Notes under the pieces: generated by a model | What the model saw: only the letters and a program-made list of their open reading frames with translations | Told to the model about the DNA's origin: nothing | The model's database searches: none | Translations under genes and position numbers: made by a program | Shown here: positions 42,642 through 53,348 of the stretch, one piece after another | How the letters are laid out: the number at the start of each line of letters is the position of its first letter | Position numbering within the stretch: the stretch's first letter is position 1 | Assembly: GCF_002993885.1 (NCBI RefSeq) | Contig: NZ_CM009578.1 | Span: 1,057,251-1,121,250 of the forward strand | DNA length: 64,000 bases | Direction of reading: 5' to 3' | Source of the DNA: Sphingopyxis lindanitolerans | Lineage (GTDB): Bacteria; Pseudomonadota; Alphaproteobacteria; Sphingomonadales; Sphingomonadaceae

Positions 42642-44945
42642 ATGAGCTGGGCTTTGTTCCATCGGTCCGCACGCACACAGCCGCTTTGGCTTGCGACTGC
42701 CAGCGGCGCTGCCTTGATGGCGTGCCCCGTCGCCGCGCAGCAGACGGTCGAGCCGCCGGTCGTCCAGGCGCCGCAGGGCCAGCCCGACCTGCAGGACCGT
42801 GACGTGTCGGCGGTGGCGGTCGATGCGCCCGCGCCCAAATCGGACGAACAGGTCGGTTTCGCCGCCGACAATCTCAACTATGACACCGACTCCGAGATCG
42901 TCGTCGCCGAAGGCAATGTCGAAATGAAGCGCGACGCGGTCCAGATGCGCGCCGACCGGGTGACGTGGAACCGCAAGACCGGCGAAGTCGTCGCCGAGGG
43001 TGATGTCGCGCTGAAGAATCCAGAGGGCGACACCGCCTATGGCGACCGCATCGTCCTGACCGACACGCTGCGCGACGGCGTGGTCGAAAACATGCTCGTC
43101 GTGCTCGACAATGGCGCGCGCCTCGCGGCGGTGAAGGGCACGCGCTTCGACAATGGCAATATCGAACTGGAAAACGCCGCCTACACCCCCTGCCCCGTCG
43201 AGGACGGGTCGGGTTGCCCCAAGAAGCCGACCTGGCAGATTCGGGCCGTCCGCGTGATCTATGACCGCGCCCACAACAAGGTCAGATACAAGGGCGCGCG
43301 GGTCGAGATTTTCGGCCTGCCGCTGATCCCGCTGCCGGGGCTCAGCCATCCCGCGAACAGCGAGGCGGGCAGCGGGCTGCTCGTTCCCGAAATCCGCCTC
43401 GACCGCACCAACGGATTCGAGATCGCGGTGCCATATTATCTTCGCCTCGCGACCGACCGCGACATCACGATCACGCCGCATCTCTACACCGAATCGGTGC
43501 CGATGATCGAAGGCGAGTTTCGCGCGCTGACCGACATCGGCTCGTTCCGCATCAACGGCTATGCAACGCACAGCTCGGTCGTTCCGGTGTCGGGACAGGT
43601 GATCGACCCCAATCGTCAGTTCCGCGGCTATCTGGAAAGCGCGGGCAAATTTCAGTTCGATCCGCGCTGGAGCCTGTCCTATTCGGGCCGCATCACGACC
43701 GACCGCACCTTCATGCGCCGGTACGACATCAGCCGCGACGACCGGCTGCGTTCGACCTTCGAGCTGGAGCGGATCGGCGGGCAGAGCTATTTGTCGATCG
43801 CGGGCTGGGCGACCCAGACGCTGCGCGCCAACGACGCGCAGGGGCAGCAGCCGATCGCGCTGCCGATCATCGATTATCGCCAGCGGCTCGCCGACCCGTT
43901 GCTCGGCGGGCAGATCGAATTGCAGCTCAACACGCTGGCGATCGCCCGCACCGCGGGCCAGGACACGCAGCGCGCCTTTGCCGGGGCGACGTGGAATCTG
44001 CGCGGGCTGACCGGCCTGGGCCAGGAGGTCGTGCTGACCGCGATGGTGCGCGGCGACGTCTATCACAGCGACGAGAATCTGCTGACCGCGATCCCCGGCT
44101 ATCGCGGCAAATCGGGCTGGGAGGGCCGCGGCATCGCCGCGGTCGCGGCCGACATGCGCTGGCCCTTCATCGGCGAATTCCTGGGCGGCACCCAGACGCT
44201 GACCCCGCGCGTCCAGATCGTCGCGACCCCCAGCCTCAAGAATCTCGACATTCCGAACGAGGATTCGCGCGCCTTCGACCTCGAGGACAGCAATCTGTTC
44301 GCGATCAACCGCTTCAACGGCTACGACCGGTTCGAGGATGGCGCGCGCATCACCTATGGCTTTGAATGGAATTTCAGCCGGCCGGGCCTCAACATCAACA
44401 GCATCATCGGGCAAAGCTATCGCCTGTCGGACAAGCCCAGCCTGTTTCCGGACGGCACCGGCCTGACCGACCGCACGTCGGACATCGTCGGCCGCACCAC
44501 CATCGCCTATAAGGATTTCCTGCGGCTGACGCATCGTTTCCGGCTCGACAAGGACAATCTGGCGGTCCGCCGGAACGAGATCGACGCGACGATCGGCAGC
44601 CGCTCGACCTATGCCGTGCTCGGCTATTCGCGGCTCAACCGCGACATATTGCTGCTCGGCGAGGATTTGCAGGATCGCGAGGAAGTGCGCGCCGGCGGGC
44701 GCGTCGCCTTTGCGAAGAACTGGTCGATCTTCGGATCGGCGATCGTCGACCTGACGCGCAAGAGCGACGATCCGCTGGGCGTCGCCGACGGCTTCGACCC
44801 GATTCGCCATCGCCTGGGCCTGGCTTATGACGACGAATGCCTGTCGATCGCGCTGACCTGGCGCCGCGACTATATCGACACCGGCGATGCGCGGCGCGGC
44901 AACAGCTTCTCGTTCCGCATCGCCTTTCGCAACCTGGGGTTCTGA
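42642..44945 (+). CDS. lptD: LPS-assembly protein LptD
   Basis: 767-residue outer-membrane translocon that inserts lipopolysaccharide in the outer leaflet. ATG at 42642 (MSWALFHRS) gives a signal peptide ending near AQQ; an in-frame GTG at 42624 would add six residues. The OstA-like beta-jellyroll domain (about 65-165: [40 protein letters not shown]) precedes the large C-terminal barrel, which ends in Phe. Cys is found only in YTPCPVEDGSGCPKK and in DDECLS, three in the mature protein against four in E. coli, so the disulfide pattern must differ. Followed by surA. Confidence 0.95.
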   Translation: MSWALFHRSARTQPLWLATASGAALMACPVAAQQTVEPPVVQAPQGQPDLQDRDVSAVAVDAPAPKSDEQVGFAADNLNYDTDSEIVVAEGNVEMKRDAVQMRADRVTWNRKTGEVVAEGDVALKNPEGDTAYGDRIVLTDTLRDGVVENMLVVLDNGARLAAVKGTRFDNGNIELENAAYTPCPVEDGSGCPKKPTWQIRAVRVIYDRAHNKVRYKGARVEIFGLPLIPLPGLSHPANSEAGSGLLVPEIRLDRTNGFEIAVPYYLRLATDRDITITPHLYTESVPMIEGEFRALTDIGSFRINGYATHSSVVPVSGQVIDPNRQFRGYLESAGKFQFDPRWSLSYSGRITTDRTFMRRYDISRDDRLRSTFELERIGGQSYLSIAGWATQTLRANDAQGQQPIALPIIDYRQRLADPLLGGQIELQLNTLAIARTAGQDTQRAFAGATWNLRGLTGLGQEVVLTAMVRGDVYHSDENLLTAIPGYRGKSGWEGRGIAAVAADMRWPFIGEFLGGTQTLTPRVQIVATPSLKNLDIPNEDSRAFDLEDSNLFAINRFNGYDRFEDGARITYGFEWNFSRPGLNINSIIGQSYRLSDKPSLFPDGTGLTDRTSDIVGRTTIAYKDFLRLTHRFRLDKDNLAVRRNEIDATIGSRSTYAVLGYSRLNRDILLLGEDLQDREEVRAGGRVAFAKNWSIFGSAIVDLTRKSDDPLGVADGFDPIRHRLGLAYDDECLSIALTWRRDYIDTGDARRGNSFSFRIAFRNLGF

Positions 44946-45103
44946 TCGGGCCGGAAAGGATCGGAAGTCCAAAGCACCTTACTCAGCTTCCATTCAGCGT
45001 CCCGACCCTAGATCGGACCGCAGTTATGACAGGCGGACGCGGATTGCGCTGGACCATCGGGCGTGTCCGCTGATACGGAGCGAGCCGATATTTCTCGAAT
45101 AGG

Positions 45104-46450
45104 ATGGCAATGACCAAATTTTCGACCATGATCGGACTGATCAGCGTGGCGGCCGTGGGTATGACGCCAGTGCTGGGCCAGACCGTCCCCGACACCGAGG
45201 TTCCGACGACGAGCCTCAACATTCCGGGCGACGTCAAACTCTATGGCGACGACAAGCCGAACGTCTATCGCCCCTCGGCGACCGTGAACGGCGAGATCAT
45301 CACCGCGACCGACATCGAGCAGCGCATGGCGCTGATCCGGATCGCAAACAACAATGTCGATCTGCCCCCGGAGGAATTGCAGCGGCTGCGCCAACAGGTG
45401 TTCAGCAACCTGATCGACGAGAAATTGCAGATCCAGGAAGCCAAGGCCGCGAAGATCGAGATCGACGAGAATGTCATCAACGAACAGTTCGCCCGCCTGG
45501 CCGCGCGCTTCAAGCAGACTCCCGATGAATTTTCCAAATATCTCGAGTCAAAGGGTTCGGCGGCGGCGGCGGTGAAGCAGCAGATTCGCGGCGAATATGC
45601 CTGGGACCGCCTGCTGTCGCGCAACATCCAGTCGACGACGAACGTATCGACCGACGAAGTCGATTCGATCGTCAAGCAGATGAACGAGGCCAAGGGACAG
45701 GATGAGTTCCACCTCGGCGAAATCTATCTGTCGGCGACGCCTGAAAATGCCGCCGCGGTCGTCGAGAACGCGCGCAAGATCATTCAGGCGCTACAGGCCG
45801 GCGGCAGTTTTGCCGCCTATGCCCGTCAATTCTCCGAAGCGTCGACCGCGGTCGTCGGCGGCGACCTTGGCTGGGTGCGCGGCGGCCAATTGCCTGCCTC
45901 GATGGTCGAGGCGGCGCAGCAGATGGCGCCGGGGCAGCTTGTCGGCCCGATCGAGGTGCCGGGCGGCATATCGATCCTGCTGATGATCGACCGACGCCAG
46001 GTGCTGACCGCCGATCCGCGCGACGCGGTGCTGAGCCTGAAGCAGGTCTCGCTCGACTTCACGCCCGGAACGAACGAAGCGCAGGCGGCCGAACTGGCGA
46101 GCAAATTCGCCCAGGCGACGCGCAGCATCGCCGGCTGCGGCGGCGCGGACAGCGTCGCGGCCTCGCTGGGCGCGCACGTCGTCGCGCGCGACAATATCGC
46201 GATGCGCGCGCTGCCGGCGCCGCTGCAATCGACGCTCGCGACGATGCAGGTCGGCCAGACGACGCAGCCCTTCGGCGCCGCGAACGAGGGCATCAGCGTA
46301 TTGGTGCTGTGCGGCCGCGAAATGCCGAACACGGCCGCCGAGCCCGATCGCGCCCAGATCGAGGAGAAGATCCTCGAGGACAAGGTCAACAAGCGGGCCC
46401 AGCGCTATTTGCGCGATCTCCGCCGCGATGCGGTGATCGAATATAGCTGA
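45104..46450 (+). CDS. surA: Periplasmic chaperone/peptidyl-prolyl isomerase SurA
   Basis: 448-residue parvulin-type chaperone for outer-membrane proteins such as LptD. Signal peptide (about 1-25), a SurA N-terminal chaperone domain (RPSATVNGEIITATDIEQRM to about 190), one recognisable parvulin domain (FHLGEIYLSATPEN ... LGWVRGGQLPASM ... GPIEVPGGISILLMIDRR, about 200-300), and a second region of parvulin size (about 305-420) that is strongly degenerate. Two ATGs (45104 and 45110) are possible. Its stop TGA overlaps the pdxA ATG. Gene order as in the lptD-surA-pdxA-rsmA operons of Gram-negative bacteria. Confidence 0.93.
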   Translation: MAMTKFSTMIGLISVAAVGMTPVLGQTVPDTEVPTTSLNIPGDVKLYGDDKPNVYRPSATVNGEIITATDIEQRMALIRIANNNVDLPPEELQRLRQQVFSNLIDEKLQIQEAKAAKIEIDENVINEQFARLAARFKQTPDEFSKYLESKGSAAAAVKQQIRGEYAWDRLLSRNIQSTTNVSTDEVDSIVKQMNEAKGQDEFHLGEIYLSATPENAAAVVENARKIIQALQAGGSFAAYARQFSEASTAVVGGDLGWVRGGQLPASMVEAAQQMAPGQLVGPIEVPGGISILLMIDRRQVLTADPRDAVLSLKQVSLDFTPGTNEAQAAELASKFAQATRSIAGCGGADSVAASLGAHVVARDNIAMRALPAPLQSTLATMQVGQTTQPFGAANEGISVLVLCGREMPNTAAEPDRAQIEEKILEDKVNKRAQRYLRDLRRDAVIEYS

Positions 46451-47469
46451 TGCCTGATATCGACGAGCGACGGCCGATCGCGGTCACCATGGGTGACCCG
46501 GCCGGCGTCGGCCCTGAAGTCGCCGCGCGGGCATGGGCCGCGCGGCGCGAATATGGCTTGCCGCCCTTCGTCGCGATCGGCGACATCGCCGCGATCGAGG
46601 CGGTGTGGGACGGCCCCGCGGTGCGCGTTGGTGCCATGGAAGAAGTGGTCCGCGCCTTCGACACGGCGCTTCCCGTCTGGCATCTCGAGGACAGCGGGCC
46701 GCTGACTCCCGGTTCCCCGACGCCCGCGGGCGCGACCTGCGCGCTGCACGCGCTCGAGACTGGAATCGGCCTGACCCGCAATGGCGCGAGCGACGCGCTC
46801 GTCACCGGATCGGTGTCGAAGCACGCGCTCCACGGCATCGGTTATACCCACCCCGGCCAGACCGAATTCATCGCCGAACGCTGCGGCGTCACCGCGACCA
46901 ATGCGGTGATGATGCTCGCGGGGCCGGCGTTGCGCGTCGTGCCGCTGACCGTCCACATCCCGCTTTCCGAAGTGCCCGAGCGGCTGACCGCCGACCTGAT
47001 CGCCGCCAAGGCGCGCATCGTCGCGCGCGGCTTGTCGCGCGACTTCGGCATTGCCGCCCCGCGGCTCGCGATCGCGGGGCTCAATCCGCATGCCGGCGAG
47101 AGCGGTCAGCTCGGCGACGAGGAAATCCGCATCATCGCGCCCGCGGTCGCTCAACTGGCCGGAGAGGGGATCGCCATCGACGGGCCGCTCGCCGCCGACG
47201 CGCTGTTCGCCCCGGGCATCCGCGACCAGTATCACGCGATTCTGTGCTGCTATCACGATCAGGCGCTCGCGCCGTTCAAGGCGCTGCATTTTCACGACGG
47301 GGTCAATCTGACGCTCGGGCTGCCGATCATCCGCACCTCGCCCGACCATGGCACGGCATTCGACATCGCGGGCACGGGCAAAGCCGACCCGGGACCGACG
47401 ATCGCCGCAATCGCGATGGCGGCGCAGATGGCGACGGCGCGCGAGCGCAGCAGCGCTCCGGCGAAGTGA
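46450..47469 (+). CDS. pdxA: 4-hydroxythreonine-4-phosphate dehydrogenase
   Basis: 339-residue NAD-dependent, divalent-metal dehydrogenase of vitamin B6 (pyridoxal phosphate) synthesis. Family blocks: ITMGDPAGVGPEVAAR at the N-terminus (as VTMGDPAGVGPE), YTHPGQTEFIAERCG with a metal-ligand His, GLNPHAGESGQLGDEE and YHDQALAPFKALHF and TSPDHGTAFDIAG. Coupled to surA by a one-base overlap and to rsmA by GTGA. Length normal. Confidence 0.97.
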   Translation: MPDIDERRPIAVTMGDPAGVGPEVAARAWAARREYGLPPFVAIGDIAAIEAVWDGPAVRVGAMEEVVRAFDTALPVWHLEDSGPLTPGSPTPAGATCALHALETGIGLTRNGASDALVTGSVSKHALHGIGYTHPGQTEFIAERCGVTATNAVMMLAGPALRVVPLTVHIPLSEVPERLTADLIAAKARIVARGLSRDFGIAAPRLAIAGLNPHAGESGQLGDEEIRIIAPAVAQLAGEGIAIDGPLAADALFAPGIRDQYHAILCCYHDQALAPFKALHFHDGVNLTLGLPIIRTSPDHGTAFDIAGTGKADPGPTIAAIAMAAQMATARERSSAPAK

Positions 47470-48326
47470 CCGCCGCGCCCAATCGCCCGCTGCCGCCGCT
47501 GCGCGAGACGGTGCGCGCGCATGGCCTGTCGGCAAGCAAGGCGCTGGGGCAGAATTTCCTGTTCGACGAGCAATTGCTGGATCGCATCGCCGCGCTGCCA
47601 GGCGATCTCGACGGGCAGACCGTGTTCGAGGTCGGACCCGGACCGGGCGGCCTCACACGCGCGCTGCTGCGAGCAGGCGCGAACGTGATCGCGGTCGAAC
47701 GCGACGACCGCTGCCTGCCGCTGCTCGGCGAACTCGGCGAAGCGTTCGACGGGCGGCTGACGGTGATCCCCGACGACGCGATGGCGATCGACGCCGACGC
47801 CCTGGTCGGCGGGCCGTATCATATCGTCGCCAACCTGCCCTACAATGTCGGAACCGCGCTGTTCACGCGCTGGCTCGAACCGAAAAGCTGGCCGCCGCTC
47901 TGGAAATCGCTGACCTTGATGTTCCAGCAGGAAGTCGCCGAGCGCATCGTCGCGCCGGTGGGAACGAGTGCTTACGGACGGCTCGCGGTGTTGGCGCAGT
48001 GGCGGTCGACCCCGAAGATCGCGATGAAGGTCCACCGCTCGGCCTTCACCCCGCCGCCGAAAGTGATGTCGGCGATCGTCCATGTGACGCCCGCCGCGGA
48101 GCCCGAAGGCGTGAATCCCCGGGTGCTGTCGAAACTCGCCGAAAAGGGCTTCGGTCAGCGGCGCAAGATGCTGCGGCAAAGCCTGAAAGGCATGGCTGGC
48201 GCGGTCGAGGCGCTCGAAACGCTCGGCATCGACCCGACCCGCCGCGCCGAGACGGTGAGCGTCGCCGAATGGGTCGCGCTGGCGCGGGCACTGGGTGAAC
48301 CGATGACCGGCCGATCCCCGGCCTGA
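47466..48326 (+). CDS. rsmA: 16S rRNA dimethyladenosine transferase RsmA (KsgA)
   Basis: 286-residue SAM-dependent methyltransferase that dimethylates the two adjacent adenines near the 3' end of 16S rRNA. Motifs: ALGQNFLFDEQLLDRI, VFEVGPGPGGLTRALL (SAM site), VIAVERDDR and IVANLPYNVGTALF (the NLPY catalytic motif), and FTPPPKVMSAIVH. The GTG at 47466 overlaps the pdxA stop in the form GTGA; the frame is open far upstream inside pdxA but without homology there. Last gene of the lptD operon; convergent with the TPR gene. Confidence 0.96.
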   Translation: MTAAPNRPLPPLRETVRAHGLSASKALGQNFLFDEQLLDRIAALPGDLDGQTVFEVGPGPGGLTRALLRAGANVIAVERDDRCLPLLGELGEAFDGRLTVIPDDAMAIDADALVGGPYHIVANLPYNVGTALFTRWLEPKSWPPLWKSLTLMFQQEVAERIVAPVGTSAYGRLAVLAQWRSTPKIAMKVHRSAFTPPPKVMSAIVHVTPAAEPEGVNPRVLSKLAEKGFGQRRKMLRQSLKGMAGAVEALETLGIDPTRRAETVSVAEWVALARALGEPMTGRSPA

Positions 48327-48438
48327 AAACGATCGCCAGGCGCGATGTTGGCTTTTGGGGGCGAGCGGATGTCCCCCATCTTTCGCGGGAATGACGAAAT
48401 TAGGAGATGCCTAAGGTAGGCTTCCGATCCAAAAAAGA

Positions 48439-48963
48439 TCAATTCTGCCCGGTCGCCCCGACCGTCGCGACAGGTTTGGGCACGATCGTTTCGGCGGCGA
48501 CGACGCGCTTCGTATCACTTCCCGCGATCGCCTTTTCGAGCGCCGTGACCTGCGGACATTTGTCCTTGCAGAGGCGCTGCGCCGCGGCGAGTTTTTCGCG
48601 TGCGAGTTCGAGCGCCCCCTTGTCGGCGAGCGCTTCGCCCTGGCCGGTCAGCGCGATAAGGTCATTGGGTTCGAGCAGCAGCGCCTCGCGATAGAGGGCG
48701 ATCGCCTTGCCCGGCAGACCCTGCGCCCGCGCGACCTGCGCCATCGCGATGACCGCCGATCGGTTGCGCGGATCGGCGGCGAGCGCCGATTCATAATAAT
48801 CGACCGCACCGTCGAGGTCGCCCTTATTCTGCGCCGCTTCGCCCTGCTTTTGCAGCGCGACCGAGGTCGGTAGAATATCGCTGTCGGCGCGCTGTGCGTC
48901 GGAGGCGACCGGCATGCTGGCGAGGATAAAGCCGGCACCCAGAGCCAGGAAACTGACGCGCAT
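48439..48963 (-). CDS. Exported TPR-repeat protein
   Basis: 174-residue protein with signal peptide (MRVSFLALGAGFILASMPVA) and two to three tetratricopeptide repeats (KGDLDGAVDYYESALAADPR, GLPGKAIALYREALLLEPND, KGALELAREKLAAAQRLC). TPRs bind proteins; the partner is not known. A short C-terminal tail contains two Cys (LCKDKCPQ) that may form a disulfide. The ATG at 48963 has GGGAG six bases upstream; another ATG at 48984 has a weaker site. Convergent with rsmA and starts 33 bp after rsmB on the same strand. Confidence 0.8.
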   Translation of the reverse strand: MRVSFLALGAGFILASMPVASDAQRADSDILPTSVALQKQGEAAQNKGDLDGAVDYYESALAADPRNRSAVIAMAQVARAQGLPGKAIALYREALLLEPNDLIALTGQGEALADKGALELAREKLAAAQRLCKDKCPQVTALEKAIAGSDTKRVVAAETIVPKPVATVGATGQN

Positions 48964-48995
48964 CGCATTCTCCCATGTCTTCATTCCGGGCGATG

Positions 48996-50186
48996 CTAAC
49001 ATGGCGCCGTCAGCCGTGCGAGAAAAAATCCGTCGCAGCCGTCATGCGCCGGAGTCAGCAGAAAACCGCCGCCCGCCGCGCGTCCGATACCCGCCGGCAG
49101 ACAGGATGTATCGGTCGTCCAGCCTGGATGCCGGTTCAGAAATTCGTCCACCTGGGCCCGCCCCTCGCGCGCGATGATCGAGCAGACGGCATAGAGGATT
49201 TTGCCCCCCGGCGCCACAAGATCGGCGCCGATGTCGAGCAGCTTCGCCTGATCGGCGAGATGGCGGTCGAGCCGCGCGGGCGTCAGGCGCCAGCGCAGTT
49301 CGGGACTGCGCCGCCAGGTGCCGCTTCCCGAACAGGGCGCATCGACGAAGACGCGGGCTGCCCGGCCCTGCCAGTCGGCCAGCATCGCCTGCTCCTGCCC
49401 CGGATTGAGCAGGCGCGTCTCGATCCGCGTCGCGCCCGCGCGGTCGGCGCGCGGCGGCAATTGCTGGAGGCGCGCGCGATTGGTGTCGCAGGCCAGGATA
49501 TCGGCATCATTGCCGGTGAGCGAGGCGATGGCGAGCGTCTTGCCGCCGCCGCCCGCGCACAGGTCGACGACCGCCTGCCCCGGCGCCGCCTCGATCGCCG
49601 CGGCGGCATATTGGCTCGCGGCATCCTGCACCTCGAAAAAACCATCGGTATAGGCGGGATGCTGGACCGCCGCGGTCTCGGGCGGCAAGCGCCAGCCGTC
49701 GGCCGCGCCGGCGATCGGCTCACCATCGGGGAACAGCGCCGCCAGCGCGTCACGGTCGGCCTTGAGGCGGTTCGCGCGCAGGTCGAGCGGGGCGCGGGCC
49801 AGCATCGCTTCGCCCTCGCCGTCCTCGACGAGCGGGTCGAACAGGTCGACCAGCGCCTGCGCGGCAAGGCCCGTGTCGGCGCGCGGTTCGCCGGGCGCGA
49901 TCGGCGCGGGACCATAGGACGAGCCGTCGAACAGCGCGGTCAGCGCAGGATCGCCATCGACGAGAGCGAGCATCGCGGCGCGCCCCGATTCGGGGGCCGA
50001 ACGCACGGCGCGGATCGCGTCATAGACATGGCCGCGGATCGCGCGCCGGTCCTTCGACCCCGCATAGCGGCGCGCGCGCATCGCCTCGGCCAGGATCGCA
50101 TCGGCAGGCGCCCCACCCCCGCGTGCCGCCGCGGCGATGGTATCGAGAATTTCGATCGCGGCCTGAAGGCGGGCGGCGGGGGTCAT
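48996..50186 (-). CDS. rsmB: RsmB-like rRNA m5C methyltransferase
   Basis: 396-residue SAM-dependent RNA cytosine-5 methyltransferase. The N-terminal part resembles the NusB-like domain of RsmB (about 1-130), and the catalytic domain has VVDLCAGGGGKTLAIASL (SAM), ILACDTNRARLQQL, FVDAPCSGSGTWRRSPE (proline-cysteine general base) and KILYAVCSIIAREG (catalytic Cys). E. coli RsmB methylates C967 of 16S rRNA; the target here is assumed by homology. ATG at 50186. A long inverted repeat separates it from guaB. Confidence 0.9.
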   Translation of the reverse strand: MTPAARLQAAIEILDTIAAAARGGGAPADAILAEAMRARRYAGSKDRRAIRGHVYDAIRAVRSAPESGRAAMLALVDGDPALTALFDGSSYGPAPIAPGEPRADTGLAAQALVDLFDPLVEDGEGEAMLARAPLDLRANRLKADRDALAALFPDGEPIAGAADGWRLPPETAAVQHPAYTDGFFEVQDAASQYAAAAIEAAPGQAVVDLCAGGGGKTLAIASLTGNDADILACDTNRARLQQLPPRADRAGATRIETRLLNPGQEQAMLADWQGRAARVFVDAPCSGSGTWRRSPELRWRLTPARLDRHLADQAKLLDIGADLVAPGGKILYAVCSIIAREGRAQVDEFLNRHPGWTTDTSCLPAGIGRAAGGGFLLTPAHDGCDGFFLARLTAPC

Positions 50187-50190
50187 GAGC

Positions 50191-50345
50191 CCCCTCCCCT
50201 CCCGCCTGCGGGAGGGGCAGTGAGACTTGCGAGCTTGCTCGCTAGTCGCAACGGGGTGGGCCGTGACGCGACAGACCCACCCACCCCGCTGCGACTAGGC
50301 AGCAAGCTGCCAAGTCTCGCTGCCCCTCCCGCCTGCGGGAGGGGA
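50191..50345. repeat. Long inverted repeat, CCCCTCCCGC family, copy 3
   Basis: Two hairpins CCCCTCCCGCCTGCGGGAGG... (50196-50217 and 50323-50344) and, between them, two arms of about 50 bp that are inverted copies of each other (GACTTGCGAGCTTGCTCGCT ... against the complementary AGCAAGCTGCCAAGTCTCGC). The whole 155 bp can fold into one long imperfect hairpin. One arm is nearly identical to the middle of the repeat at 25786. Confidence 0.88.
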
Positions 50346-50368
50346 TGGATGTGTCGCTGCGTCACGAA

Positions 50369-51946
<1,578 letters not shown>

Positions 51947-52052
51947 TTATTTCGCCGTCGGCCACGCTTCGCTGTCCGGCCCGCGAGCGCGCGGACAAAA
52001 ACATGCCGCACCCGATTGCGATTCCCCCCTTCAAAAGCTAGGCGCTTGATTT

Positions 52053-53294
52053 GTGAGCGCGACGCAAACCCCTTCCCCGCCTTCTTCTCTCGCGCCCTTT
52101 CGCTATCCCGCCTTCCGCGCGATCTGGATCGCCAATCTCGCGTCGAACATGGGGTCGATGATTCAGTCGGTGGGCGCCGCCTGGCTGATGACCGAGCTTA
52201 CCCCGTCGCACCAGCTCATCGCGCTGGTCCAGGCGGGCGCGACGATCCCGATCCTGCTGCTCGGCGTGTTCGCCGGGGCGATCGCCGACAATTTCGACCG
52301 GCGCCGCGTCATGCTCGCGGCGCAGTCCGCGATGCTGCTCGTCTCGGCCGCGCTGACGGTGACGACCTGGATCGGCGCGATCTCGCCGCTGCTGCTGCTG
52401 TTCTTCACGCTCGCGGTCGGGTGCGGCACTGCGCTCAACGGTCCGGCGTGGCAGGCTTCGGTGCGGTTGCAGGTCGGCCCGAAGGATCTGCCGCAGGCGA
52501 TCGCGCTCAACAGCATCGCTTTCAACCTCGCGCGCAGCGTCGGTCCGGCGCTCGGCGGCCTGCTCATTTCGCTGACCGGCCCCGCCCCGGCCTTTGCGAT
52601 CAACTCGGTCAGCTATCTCGCGCTGATCGTCGTGCTGCTGCGCTGGCATCCCGAGGTCGCCCCGCCGCAGCGCACGCCGATGCTCGCCGCGATCGCGACC
52701 GGCATCCGTTTCTGCGTCCAGTCGAACCCGGTGCGGCGCATCCTGACCCGCGGCTTTGCCTTCGGCATCGCGGCGATCGGCTTTCAGGCATTGCTCCCCG
52801 CGCTCGTCCGCGATCGGCTGCACGGGACCGAGACGGTCTATGGCCTCTGCCTCGCGGCCTTCGGCGCCGGATCGATCCTCGCCGCGCTGTGCGTCGGCTA
52901 TCTGCGCCGCCGCTGGGGCAGCGACCGGATCGTCGCCGTATCGGCGCTGATCTTCGCTGCGGCACTGGCGCCGATGGCGCTCGTTACGTCGGTCGCGGGG
53001 GTGATGGCATCGACCTTTGTCGCGGGCTTCGCCTGGGTGTCGACGCTGACCACGCTCAACGTCGCGATGCAGCTTCGCTCGCCCGAAGCGATCCTCGGCC
53101 GCTGCCTGTCGATCTATCAGGCGGTGACCTTTGGCGCGATGGCGCTCGGCGCCTGGCTGTTCGGCCTGCTCGCCGACCTGGGGTCGCTGTCCAGCGCGCT
53201 GTTGGCGTCGAGCGGCTGGCTGGTGCTGACCGCGCTGCTCCTGCCGTTTCTGGCGCCGATGCCCGGGCGCGACGAAGGCCGCATCGACCGCTGA
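52053..53294 (+). CDS. MFS transporter (MFS_3/EntS-like)
   Basis: 413-residue transporter with about 12 transmembrane segments, of the subgroup of enterobactin exporter EntS and related drug exporters. The N-terminal block FRAIWIANLASNMGSMIQSVGAAWLMTEL and the loop ADNFDRRRVMLAA, equivalent to the A-loop DRxxRR, are typical. The GTG at 52053 is the best start; an ATG occurs only later inside the first segment. Substrate is unknown. The gene is divergent from guaB and is followed after 54 bp by the diguanylate cyclase gene. Confidence 0.88.
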   Translation: MSATQTPSPPSSLAPFRYPAFRAIWIANLASNMGSMIQSVGAAWLMTELTPSHQLIALVQAGATIPILLLGVFAGAIADNFDRRRVMLAAQSAMLLVSAALTVTTWIGAISPLLLLFFTLAVGCGTALNGPAWQASVRLQVGPKDLPQAIALNSIAFNLARSVGPALGGLLISLTGPAPAFAINSVSYLALIVVLLRWHPEVAPPQRTPMLAAIATGIRFCVQSNPVRRILTRGFAFGIAAIGFQALLPALVRDRLHGTETVYGLCLAAFGAGSILAALCVGYLRRRWGSDRIVAVSALIFAAALAPMALVTSVAGVMASTFVAGFAWVSTLTTLNVAMQLRSPEAILGRCLSIYQAVTFGAMALGAWLFGLLADLGSLSSALLASSGWLVLTALLLPFLAPMPGRDEGRIDR

Positions 53295-53348
53295 GCAAAT
53301 TTCGCGTCGAGGCTTAAAATCGGGCCGCGCGCGCCCGTTAAATGGCGC

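Noticed and set aside
25786..50345. The recurring palindromes considered as CRISPR units or insertion sequences.
   Set aside because: Copies are far apart, carry no regular spacers and no cas genes are present; no transposase frame or target-site duplication lies beside them.
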